This document shows, piece by piece, positions 55,485 through 62,703 of a stretch of 64,000 nucleotides of DNA. The stretch comes from Propionispora vibrioides (GTDB taxonomy: Bacteria > Bacillota > Negativicutes > Propionisporales > Propionisporaceae), in the NCBI RefSeq assembly GCF_900110485.1, contig NZ_FODY01000005.1, forward strand, positions 139,093 to 203,092, read 5' to 3'. The position numbers and the translations under genes are program-made. The notes under the pieces are model-generated. The model was not told the DNA's origin, ran no database searches, and saw nothing but the letters and a program-made list of their open reading frames with translations. Position 1 is the first letter of the stretch. Each line of letters begins with the position of its first letter.

Positions 55485-55958
55485 ATGAATCTATCAAAAC
55501 GTATTCTATATTTTTGCAACACTTTCAGAATTACCGTGAACAATCTTGCGGATCGTTCCGGCCTAACTCAGTCTACCCTTCAAAACATCATTTCAGGAAA
55601 TAGTTCAACAGCCCAGGTTAATACTATCGAAAAAATATGCGAGGGTCTTGGAATTACTCTTGAGGACTTCTTTAGAGAAAATAACGATCTCCCTGCGCCG
55701 GCGCTTCAAGAGCTTACTCTATTTAAAAAATATCTTGAATGGAAATATAGCAGCAAAAGCTCTTTGGCGTCTGATACTTTTAAAAAAAGCATGTTGAGCT
55801 TATATGAACTTAAAGAAATGATTGAAGAACTACGTAAGAAATTAAATGACCTAGCTAACAGTAAACAGCTTAATGATTCAGAAGTTATAAAAGTCAGCCA
55901 GGAACTTGATGCTCTATTGGTAGAGTATTATAAACTGATTCGTAAAAATCAAAATTAA
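55485..55958 (+). CDS. XRE-type HTH fused to a Spo0E-like phosphatase domain
   Basis: A 157-residue protein. Residues 1-63 are an XRE/Cro HTH (NNLADRSGLTQSTLQNIISG, TIEKICEGLGITLEDFF). Residues about 107-152 form a Spo0E-type two-helix hairpin with EMIEELRKKLNDLANSKQLN and the signature SQELDALLVEYYKL (SQELD at 138-142). Spo0E proteins remove phosphate from Spo0A-P and so delay sporulation. Here the domain is joined to a DNA-binding module. ATG at 55485 with GGGAGG 6 nt upstream and its own promoter. Single transcription unit. Confidence 0.85.
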   Translation: MNLSKRILYFCNTFRITVNNLADRSGLTQSTLQNIISGNSSTAQVNTIEKICEGLGITLEDFFRENNDLPAPALQELTLFKKYLEWKYSSKSSLASDTFKKSMLSLYELKEMIEELRKKLNDLANSKQLNDSEVIKVSQELDALLVEYYKLIRKNQN

Positions 55959-56039
55959 CAATCCCCGCCGATTCCAACCAAAAGCGGGAATTTATTCGCT
56001 TAAGATATTTCTTGTATACCAGGTGACTATTAGGAAAAG

Positions 56040-56068
56040 AAAAAGCCCTGGATCCACGTCCAAGGCAA
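56040..56068 (-). terminator. Terminator of the GW/poly-Ile micropeptide gene
   Basis: GCCTTGGA and TCCAGGGC pair across a 6-nt loop on the minus strand, then TTTTTCTTTT. Confidence 0.75.
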
Positions 56069-56111
56069 GAAAAAGGGAATGGCTTGTAGGGTTCCGGAAG
56101 CTCACGATTTG

Positions 56112-56216
56112 CTAATTTATACCGTTATCACCGACAGTCCAGAAAAGCAAAATAATGATAATAATGATAATGATCCAACTTCCATTGCCCCAACCTCCGT
56201 TGCCGCAAAAACGCAT
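56112..56216 (-). CDS. GNGGWGNGSW-poly-Ile micropeptide (34 residues)
   Basis: ATG at 56216 with AGGAGGTG 4 nt upstream. It encodes MRFCGNGGWGNGSWIIIIII, continues IILLFWTVGDNGIN and stops. A Gly/Trp head followed by an Ile/Leu membrane segment is a pattern I recall from abundant small proteins of spore-forming Firmicutes (YjcZ-like in style). Terminator follows 45 bp on, so this is a complete one-gene unit. Confidence 0.7.
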   Translation of the reverse strand: MRFCGNGGWGNGSWIIIIIIIILLFWTVGDNGIN

Positions 56217-56348
56217 AACGCACCTCCTATGATTACTCAAATAACATTATCCTTTATATCTTATGTCGCCTAACTCGAATTAGTTAAAGAGTCTTTAAAT
56301 ATTTTGCGATAAGTTAACTTATAATGCTATATGACCGTGAGGTGATAA

Positions 56349-56593
56349 CATTCTCAAAAAAGAGCCCGTCTCAATAGAAGAGATAATTTTCACTCGAGAA
56401 CAGTATTAAGAAAAATATTGCAGGCGCAGACTTAAATATTGCAGATACTGCTAAAAGGCTAACGGAAACCGATAAGCACCCTGTTGACATCCCTTCGTTT
56501 CACGGCAGCTTCGACAAGGCACTATTCCCTTGGGGGAGGGTTCTGCGAATTGCCAATGTTTTAGACTATGAGATTATATGGCAAAAGAAATAA
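56349..56593 (+). pseudogene. Degenerate small XRE-type regulator
   Basis: After GAGGTGATAAC the frame starts ATT (not ATG), ILKKEPVSIEEIIF, then hits a stop. A second frame continues SLENSIKKNIAGADLNIADT, AKRLTETDKHPVDIPS and ends RVLRIANVLDYEIIWQKK, the typical end of short XRE proteins. Two lesions (start codon and frameshift near 56390) mark it as a pseudogene. Confidence 0.5.
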
Positions 56594-56618
56594 GCCGAAG
56601 TCCCCAGGCAAAAAACAA

Positions 56619-56765
56619 AAACTCCCTCCACCTTAGTAATCAACCAAAATGGAGGAAGTTAACGTTACTCTGCCGGCAGCGGAATCACTCTAGCCTAGTA
56701 TTTTTAAACTACTGAACTTACCTCTTTCATTTTTTATCCGTATACATAAACGTAGTTTTATATAG
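56619..56765 (-). pseudogene. Deletion scar of a fibre cassette
   Basis: From low to high coordinates: GGAGG hairpin (56619-56660), the last codons of the module on the minus strand (RVIPLPAE-stop, 56667-56690), then without a break a stretch matching the outer leader at 62150-62215 (GTATTTTTAAACTACTGA, ATTTTTTATCCGTATA). The ORF and inner leader are gone, leaving only both ends. Confidence 0.6.
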
Positions 56766-56777
56766 GTACAAAGAAAA

Positions 56778-56801
56778 AAGCCCCTACCTTTCAGTAGGGG
56801 C
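56778..56801 (-). terminator. Terminator downstream of the GGDEF gene region
   Basis: GCCCCTAC, 6-nt loop, GTAGGGGC, followed on the minus strand by TTTTTTC. Confidence 0.75.
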
Positions 56802-57031
56802 ACCTAGACGCTTTCATGGAGACGGAGTTATAGATACCAATTTCGTGTCCTTATTGATTCTGGTAATTTACTGCCAGTTGAAAATGATGTTCCTAACTTT
56901 GAATTCTTAATGCAAACTATTCTAATATACAGTACTTTTATCTACATGATATAAATATAGAAAAGGTGGCACACAACTTGTTTGCTAGAGAAATTCTTCT
57001 TTTACCAAGTATTGTTTTTCTTTAACTCGTT

Positions 57032-58465
57032 CTAGCTGCAACATATCCGATTACGGCCCAATGCCTTCGCTTTATACAAAGCATTATCGGCTCTAGCCAG
57101 ACTCTCCTCAAATGTCCTATCGTTGTCGAGGACCTCGCTGATACCAAAGCTGGCGGTAACCGTTAGTGTACTTACATTCTCCAATAAATACTGGTATGTT
57201 TCTATGGCCTGCCGCAACCTTTCAGCAATTTCAGCTGCTTCTCTTAGCGATATTTCCGGAAATACGATAGCAAATTCTTCTCCTCCGTATCGCCCAAAGA
57301 TTTCTCTCCCCCTTAACTCATTGGTTACTACTTTGGCAGTCCCTTGTAAAACCCGATCACCAATATTGTGCCCATACTTGTCATTCACTTGTTTAAAATG
57401 GTCAAGATCAAAAATTATGACACTCATATGAGTTTTATAAAGCAAACAATGTTCAAATTCCTTATTACCCAGATCCATAATATAGCGACGATTCCAAATT
57501 CCTGTTAAATAATCTACCGTTGCTAACTGTCTCAGTGTTTCTTCCATATTTTTGCGGTCAGTAACATCATTAATCGTGATCATCAGGGCTTCACTACCAA
57601 ACCAAATAACCTTTACGACAAAAAGCAGTATCCAACATACCTTGCCGTTAACATCGTAAAATTGCATTTCTTTATCCATCGCACATCCGTTTTTCTCTAT
57701 TTCGTCCAAGGTTGCCATCCACTCATCCCGATTTTGGTGATAATCGGCAAAAGTACTTCCGATCAATTCCTCCTGTGACACCTTAAAAAGTGCTGCTGCT
57801 CTTAGATTTCCATACAAAATAGTCCCATTCATCTCTCTTCTAGTAACAAGCATTGGAAAAGGTGCGATCTCTACCATTGAACGAAACTGCTCCTCGCTTC
57901 GCTGCAAATCGCTTTCTTGCCGTCGATTGTGCAACACGATTGCGTATACTTCCCCCAAACGGGTTATTTCCTTAAGATCATCTACCGTATAATCACGTAC
58001 TGAATTGGCAAGTGCAATCTGTCCTAAGATTTCATCTCCAAACATTATAGGTACCGACAGGAAATTTTTCAGCGGTACATGACCGGATGGCAAACCTACT
58101 GATGCCGCATGAGATGAAGGATTGTTAGTAAAAAAACTCTCCCGGACGTTAAGAGAATATCCCCATAGGCTGCTATAAAGTTTATGGGGCCCTTCAGGCA
58201 AAGAATATAAGGCAGCATTAATGGTACAGCCTTCATCCCGCATCTTAGTCAGTGTATTACTGATATGGGCACCGGTCTTTTCATCAATCGAAGAAACAAA
58301 ACCATGCTGACTTTCCGTCAGCCACCGTGCTTTATCTAAAACACTCTGATACATCTCGTCAAAAGAAACCGTTGAAGCAATGATAGCTGACAACAGCTCA
58401 GCAATGACGACATGCAGCCTACTCGCCCGCTCCGATCTATCATCTGGCCTGGTTGTGACCTTCAT
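57032..58465 (-). CDS. GAF-PAS-GGDEF diguanylate cyclase
   Basis: A 477-residue cytoplasmic protein. GAF domain about 15-185 (PLKNFLSVPIMFGDEILGQI), PAS about 190-310 (PFPMLVTRREMNGTILYGN), and a GGDEF domain with the active signature GRYGGEEFAIVF (GGEEF at 394-398) and DLDHFKQVNDKYGH for metal and substrate. The inhibitory I-site position reads RGRE instead of RxxD, so product inhibition may be lost. It makes c-di-GMP, which the PilZ protein at 14.1 kb may sense. GGAGGAGG precedes the ATG. Confidence 0.95.
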   Translation of the reverse strand: MKVTTRPDDRSERASRLHVVIAELLSAIIASTVSFDEMYQSVLDKARWLTESQHGFVSSIDEKTGAHISNTLTKMRDEGCTINAALYSLPEGPHKLYSSLWGYSLNVRESFFTNNPSSHAASVGLPSGHVPLKNFLSVPIMFGDEILGQIALANSVRDYTVDDLKEITRLGEVYAIVLHNRRQESDLQRSEEQFRSMVEIAPFPMLVTRREMNGTILYGNLRAAALFKVSQEELIGSTFADYHQNRDEWMATLDEIEKNGCAMDKEMQFYDVNGKVCWILLFVVKVIWFGSEALMITINDVTDRKNMEETLRQLATVDYLTGIWNRRYIMDLGNKEFEHCLLYKTHMSVIIFDLDHFKQVNDKYGHNIGDRVLQGTAKVVTNELRGREIFGRYGGEEFAIVFPEISLREAAEIAERLRQAIETYQYLLENVSTLTVTASFGISEVLDNDRTFEESLARADNALYKAKALGRNRICCS

Positions 58466-58649
58466 TCTAAATCCTCCTCCGTCGGTGGATACACAAATAC
58501 TAGCGTAATTTTATTGGTCCAAATAATGTGTATTAATCCATAATATTTAACAAAAACGTTATTCAACAGTCACTCATAAAACCCTTTCATAAACAAACGA
58601 AAATAACCTTTTATACCGTTACCTAATAATACGACTAGTACTGAATTCG

Positions 58650-58702
58650 AACAAAGAAGTTCCTGCTAAATTATGTAAAAATTTAGCAGGAACTTCTTTG
58701 TT
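58650..58702 (+). repeat. CTCCTGC hairpin family, copy C
   Basis: AACAAAGAAGTTCCTGCTAA and its exact inverse TTAGCAGGAACTTCTTTGTT form a perfect stem of more than 20 bp around a short A/T loop. The following CAGAGGAAGAAAGTATA matches the tails of copies A and B. Confidence 0.65.
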
Positions 58703-58781
58703 CAGAGGAAGAAAGTATAAGGCTTAATCATTTTCCTACAATCATTGAACCATACGCGATCTCCTGTATTAGGAGCTTTAT

Positions 58782-58985
58782 TTAGTCTAATACATCAATA
58801 TAAACGAAATTTGTATTTCCCATTAAATCTTTTCTCATTGCCAAAACGATATTTCCAATAGCTTGTTTGCCCGTATCTCTATCTGGATAATTCCCTCTGG
58901 AATTTATAATCAATTCCACCATTTTGATTTATCGCAATAACAACTTCATCTGAACAGTCCAACCATATATTGCTCTTCAATTAAC
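58782..58985 (-). pseudogene. Frameshifted gene remnant
   Basis: Two minus frames join: WLDCSDEVVIAINQNGGIDY (ending in a stop) and, one base shifted, INSRGNYPDRDTGKQAIGNI then VLAMRKDLMGNTNFVYIDVL D-stop. Together they look like one small protein of about 60 residues with a single frameshift. Family not recognised. Confidence 0.4.
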
Positions 58986-59030
58986 TTGTTCTTCTTTCAT
59001 AGTTTACAAGTATACCTCTAATGATTAGGA

Positions 59031-59294
59031 TTAATCGTTTTTCTTTTGAGCTGCAGGCGACAAAGGATGAAATAGGCGTATAATCCATAGAAATATAATA
59101 GCTCCTATAGTACTTGCTATAATTGCACCGGTCATACTATTGGGATAAAATCCCATAAGGCGAAATAAAAATCCGCCAATATATGCGCCTATAATACCTG
59201 TTACGAGATCACCCCATAGTCCAAATCCACCGCCACGTGAAATTTTTCCAGCTAACCATCCAGATATTATACCAACAACTAAAAGCCAAATCAT
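59031..59294 (-). CDS. GlsB/YeaQ/YmgE family membrane protein
   Basis: An 87-residue protein with three transmembrane segments and the glycine-rich GWLAGKISRGGGFGLWGDLV and GIIGAYIGGFLF typical of the transglycosylase-associated/GlsB stress family. Role unknown; often induced by general stress. ATG at 59294 lies 6 nt after AGGAGGTG. Confidence 0.9.
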   Translation of the reverse strand: MIWLLVVGIISGWLAGKISRGGGFGLWGDLVTGIIGAYIGGFLFRLMGFYPNSMTGAIIASTIGAIIFLWIIRLFHPLSPAAQKKND

Positions 59295-59485
59295 TATCCT
59301 CACCTCCTGTTGTTAGTATTCTCAAAAAAATATATACTAAACAAGAAGATGTAAACTATTCCCAATTGAAAAAATTTCCCTATTTTTACCATAATATCAA
59401 AATCTTATTCAGCGACCAATTAGTTCTCAAATAATAAATAGTTCTAGTCTATTGGCATAAAACTTTGTACTTGTTTCAAAGCTGA

Positions 59486-60166
59486 CTAATAAAACTTACA
59501 AATTCCTTCAGCAATTGCTCTAGCTAACTTTTGTTGATAATCGGGTGCTAACAGCAACTGCCGTTCTTCTGTATTTGTAATATAACCTAATTCAATTAAT
59601 ACAGCAGGAATTTTGTTACGCCGAAGCACGAAATAGTTCGCATTTTGCGCAGAATGGCTTCTCCCTGCTACACTGTACAATTCAGCTTGTATTAGATTTG
59701 CCAATATTTTTCCTGTTTCAGATTTATTATAATAAAAGACTTCGGCACCACGCTTCTTATCGTTTCTTACAGCATTGGCGTGAAGGCTAACAAATAGATC
59801 TGCATCAGATTCTTCAACCATTTCCACTCTTGCCATTAAATCGCGATGGTATCGCCCTCTAACTTTTTCATTATCACACTCATTGCTGAGTTCCATATCT
59901 GTTTGGCGGGACATTATAACTTTAGCACCTTTTTGATTGAGTATATTTTTAAGCTGGAGGGCTACAGCCAAATTGATATCTTTTTCATCTACGCCTGGCC
60001 GGGTAGCTCCCGAATCTATCCCCCCATGACCAGCATCTACAACGATAACCTTGTTAGCCAACTTATTTCCATTCTTCTCCTCAAACGCATATGTTGAACT
60101 TACCATCAATAATATTAGCAATATATAATAAATCAAATGAGATTTTACGATACAAAACATCTTCAT
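59486..60166 (-). CDS. N-acetylmuramoyl-L-alanine amidase (Amidase_3, CwlD-like)
   Basis: A 226-residue exported zinc amidase. Signal/anchor segment at about 9-25, then VIVVDAGHGGIDSGATRPG (zinc His), DADLFVSLHANA (second His) and AVLIELGYITNTEE (catalytic Glu). Single-domain, with length and order like CwlD, which makes muramic-delta-lactam in spore cortex, although a vegetative role is possible. ATG at 60166 with GGGGTG ahead. Divergent from the DUF1657 gene. Confidence 0.88.
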   Translation of the reverse strand: MKMFCIVKSHLIYYILLILLMVSSTYAFEEKNGNKLANKVIVVDAGHGGIDSGATRPGVDEKDINLAVALQLKNILNQKGAKVIMSRQTDMELSNECDNEKVRGRYHRDLMARVEMVEESDADLFVSLHANAVRNDKKRGAEVFYYNKSETGKILANLIQAELYSVAGRSHSAQNANYFVLRRNKIPAVLIELGYITNTEERQLLLAPDYQQKLARAIAEGICKFY

Positions 60167-60308
60167 CGAGTTCACCCCACGTGGATAAATATATGCGAAT
60201 AAGAGCATTTATAACACCAGATCTCCAGCCGACAAATCCGCATAAATTTAATTTTATAGTCAATTATAACTATTGCACGTAAAAATCTTATAAACGGAGG
60301 CCTGACGT

Positions 60309-60506
60309 ATGACAGTAAAAAAGGATTTAGAAAAGGCATTGGCCGCTGCTGAGTCGGCAAAAGGAACTTATGCAACTTTCGCGGCATCAACCGATGAGCA
60401 AAACGCACAGCAAATGTTCCAACAAATGTCACAGGACATGGATCGTCACATCGCTAATATAAATAGTCGCATTAGTTCCACGGCTGAAAGTCAATTAAAT
60501 AATTAA
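60309..60506 (+). CDS. DUF1657 family protein
   Basis: A 65-residue helical protein (DLEKALAAAESAKGTYATFA, QQMFQQMSQDMDRHI) of the DUF1657 type, found in spore-associated gene sets of Bacillus and Clostridia. GGAGG precedes the ATG by 8 nt. Upstream GCATAAATTT.. and CAATTATA might be a sporulation-type promoter, but the match is loose. Confidence 0.8.
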   Translation: MTVKKDLEKALAAAESAKGTYATFAASTDEQNAQQMFQQMSQDMDRHIANINSRISSTAESQLNN

Positions 60507-60561
60507 GCATCAGGTAATAGATACTCAAATTATAATTCGAGTATCTATGTTCCAATTGGAA

Positions 60562-60604
60562 ATAATCCCTCCATTCTGGCGATCAACCAAAATGGAGGGA
60601 TTAT
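60562..60604 (-). terminator. GGAGGGATT hairpin, copy 3
   Basis: ATAATCCCTCCATT and AATGGAGGGATTAT, a 14-bp perfect stem, directly after the stop of the LamG/FN3 gene on the minus strand. Confidence 0.8.
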
Positions 60605-60606
60605 CT

Positions 60607-62049
60607 TTACTCTGCCGGCAGAGGTATTACCTTAAAGCTAATGATCTTTTCAAAGGCCAAATATTCCTTGCTGCCATCAATACTATCATCGAAGGTATAA
60701 CAAGTATTTCCCGTACCAACCGCCCGATCATACCAACTAATAAAATTATCTACAACTGTCTGGGTAACTTTATACTGACGTTCGCTAGAATCGTTCATTG
60801 TAATTCGCAGTAAAGCATTAATAGGCGCTACTGGCATAGCAGATGCTTCATTAGAATTCGCGCTCTCGCTGGTGCCACCTAGTGCCGTTACAACATAATA
60901 ATACGTCGTGCCATTGGTTACCGTGGTATCCATATAGTTGTTCGTGGCTACGTTGCTGGCAATTATCGTATACGGATCACCTGCCGTAGTTGAGCGTTTA
61001 ACATTGTAGCCGGAAGCATTGGTCACTGCAGTCCATGAAAGCGCCACTTGAGAGTTGCCGGCCGTTGCAGTTAAGTTTAAGGGTGCACTGATAATAGGAG
61101 TAGCCGAAGCCTCATTCGAGTTAGCGCTTTCACCACTAGTATTGATAGCAGTCACCACATAATAATACGTCGTGCCGTTTACTACATTAGTATCCATATA
61201 GGAGGTACTTGATACGGTGGTTGCAATTGTTTCATAAGGGCCGCCTGCCGTGATAGACCGTTTTAAGTTATAGCCGGTTGCGCCGTTGACTGTATCCCAA
61301 TTGAGGGTTACTTGCGCATCGCCTGTGGTAACGATTAGATTTATTGGTGCATTAGGGGCTACAACAGTTCCCGGAGGTATAAAGTTTGATGTCCATCGGG
61401 CTGTATTAGAGATTCTAAGCTCATCTATATACCCATGAAAAGCTGATCCTGCATTCAATTTACCGGTAGATGTATTATAGTTACCGATATACCCGTATGG
61501 TTTAGGAACATCAATACTGGCATTTGATGTTTGTGTAGCTACCAATTTTCCGTCTAAAAACAAATAAAAACTTTGTTGGCTTCTAACTACAGCAATATGA
61601 TGCCATACATTGACTGTAATTAGCGTTGGGTAAGTTAAATGTATGTTTCTAACCCCCGAACTATCATAGTTATCTAGGCAAATGCCAAACGGGCCAACCG
61701 AATCTTGTTCTGTCCTATTCACAGCCAAGGCCCATCCACTATGCCCAGTATAACCATCAGCGGAAAATGTATAGTTACCAATTACAGGCATTCCGTATTG
61801 CGTTGATGACTGTGTAATATAAATAAAGCATTCAATGGTAAAATCACCAGTGCCTAATGCAAAATTCTTATTAGAATCCGCAAAACTTAGTACTCCATTA
61901 TTAAAAAACAAACTACTGGTTCCAACCTGTTTGGGGTCGCTACTCACGCTTACATTCCCGTTTGATGTCCATATTTTCCCTGTCTCATCTTTAATCCCAT
62001 CATCAAAATGAAGCAAAGATACCGTATACTGATCCACTTCATAAGCCAT
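60607..62049 (-). CDS. LamG-like/FN3 surface or fibre protein with FKVIPLPAE module
   Basis: A 480-residue protein without signal peptide. An N-terminal concanavalin/LamG-like domain (about 10-215: FTIECFIYIT, WHHIAVVRSQQSFYLFLDGK, GYIDELRISNTARW) is followed by two fibronectin type III repeats (from about 227 and 318, each with TYYYVVTA and SANSNEASA). The last 70 residues are the C-terminal module (ALLRITMNDSSERQYKV to FKVIPLPAE). The FN3 copies are also direct repeats in the DNA. Likely a carbohydrate-binding fibre part, phage-type or surface. ATG at 62049, AAGGA ahead. Confidence 0.8.
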   Translation of the reverse strand: MAYEVDQYTVSLLHFDDGIKDETGKIWTSNGNVSVSSDPKQVGTSSLFFNNGVLSFADSNKNFALGTGDFTIECFIYITQSSTQYGMPVIGNYTFSADGYTGHSGWALAVNRTEQDSVGPFGICLDNYDSSGVRNIHLTYPTLITVNVWHHIAVVRSQQSFYLFLDGKLVATQTSNASIDVPKPYGYIGNYNTSTGKLNAGSAFHGYIDELRISNTARWTSNFIPPGTVVAPNAPINLIVTTGDAQVTLNWDTVNGATGYNLKRSITAGGPYETIATTVSSTSYMDTNVVNGTTYYYVVTAINTSGESANSNEASATPIISAPLNLTATAGNSQVALSWTAVTNASGYNVKRSTTAGDPYTIIASNVATNNYMDTTVTNGTTYYYVVTALGGTSESANSNEASAMPVAPINALLRITMNDSSERQYKVTQTVVDNFISWYDRAVGTGNTCYTFDDSIDGSKEYLAFEKIISFKVIPLPAE

Positions 62050-62076
62050 TTCACATTCCTTCATTTATTTTTATTT

Positions 62077-62153
62077 GAAAGCCAACATAACTAAGGAACT
62101 CTTATGTTTCACCGTGTATTTCCTGTATGTCGGCTCTCATGAGTATACATTCA
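62077..62153 (-). promoter_or_regulatory. Cassette leader L1: sigma-D-like promoter and inverted repeat
   Basis: On the minus strand TGAA (62150-62153), 15 nt, GCCGACAT (62127-62134): 3/4 and 7/8 matches to the SigD consensus TAAA-N15-GCCGATAT. The -10 box also lies in an inverted repeat (62077-62089 with 62126-62138). Homologous to L2 at 63564-63639. Confidence 0.55.
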
Positions 62154-62231
62154 TTAGCTAGTTATTTTTAAACTACTGTCTTTACCTTTCATTCTTTATC
62201 CGTATATGAAATCATAATTTTGTATAAGCAA

Positions 62232-62269
62232 AATCCCTCCACCCTAGCATCAATCAGAATAGAGGGATT
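62232..62269 (-). terminator. GGAGGGATT hairpin, copy 4
   Basis: AATCCCTC and GAGGGATT with inner CT/AG pairs, 5 bp past the stop codon of the frameshifted module gene, T-poor on the minus strand (TTTGC). Confidence 0.65.
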
Positions 62270-62273
62270 AATT

Positions 62274-62568
62274 TTACTCTGCCGGTAGCGGAATCACTTC
62301 AAAGCTGATGATCTTCTCGTAGAATAAATACTCCTTACTCCCCTGCGTACTCTTATCAAACACGTAGCACGAGTTGCTAGTTCCGATTGCACCAAGTAAT
62401 AAAATCATCTGCAACTGTCTGAGTAACTTTATACTCACGTTCGCTGGAATCATTCATTGTGATGCAGAGCAGGACATTACCATCGCTTGTAGCATCCGGA
62501 TTATAGGGTTTTAATTCACCGTTTTCATCTATATCATCACGCTCCTGCCGTTCTTGGTCAGTTAGCAT
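62274..62568 (-). pseudogene. FKVIPLPAE module gene, frameshifted
   Basis: From ATG at 62568 the frame reads MLTDQERQERDDIDENGELK, PYNPDATSDGNVLLCITMND, SSEREYKVTQTVADDFITWC then NRN-stop. In the next frame it resumes IGTSNSCYVFDKSTQGSKEY and ends FYEKIISFEVIPLPAE-stop. Compared with the intact copies a few bases are lost at GCAATCGGAAC. It lies downstream of the tail fibre gene, whose own C-terminus lacks the module. Confidence 0.75.
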
Positions 62569-62583
62569 AATTACTAGGCATAG

Positions 62584-62612
62584 AAAAAGGAGCAGAGATT
62601 GCTCTCCACTCC
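62584..62612 (-). terminator. Terminator after the tail-collar fibre gene
   Basis: GGAGtgGAGA, loop GCAA, TCTCtgCTCC followed by TTTTTC on the minus strand: a stem of 10 pairs with two internal mismatches. Confidence 0.8.
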
Positions 62613-62703
62613 CTCAAATGTGGAACTTCATCCATGTACCACCGCTGTAGGATATATGGTAGAAGGCTAGGCACACCAGAAGAACCATTTCCTAGAGACG
62701 ATT

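Larger units (their letters stand above)
56594..57031. other. Non-coding stretch between the XRE remnant and the GGDEF gene
   Basis: Contains the hairpin and module scar (56619-56690), a piece of cassette leader (56692-56765), and a minus-strand terminator at 56778-56801 (GCCCCTAC, loop, GTAGGGGC, then TTTTTTC). The remaining 230 bp before the GGDEF stop has only weak reading frames. Confidence 0.5.
58466..59030. other. Intergenic region with hairpin C and a gene remnant
   Basis: Beyond the GGDEF promoter region this 565-bp gap holds the long hairpin at 58650-58702 and a frameshifted minus-strand remnant at 58782-58985. I see no intact gene. Confidence 0.5.

Noticed and set aside
56840-56960. 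Plus-strand frame reading YQFRVLIDSGNLLPVENDVP
   Set aside because: Protein-like but very short, no start codon or ribosome site.
61000-61340. Tandem repeat as a separate mobile element
   Set aside because: The roughly 250-bp direct repeat is explained by two consecutive FN3 domains within one gene.
62077-62138. c-di-GMP or other known riboswitch in the cassette leaders
   Set aside because: No match to the conserved loops of GEMM or other classes I can recall; the stem also coincides with a sigma-D-like -10 box.
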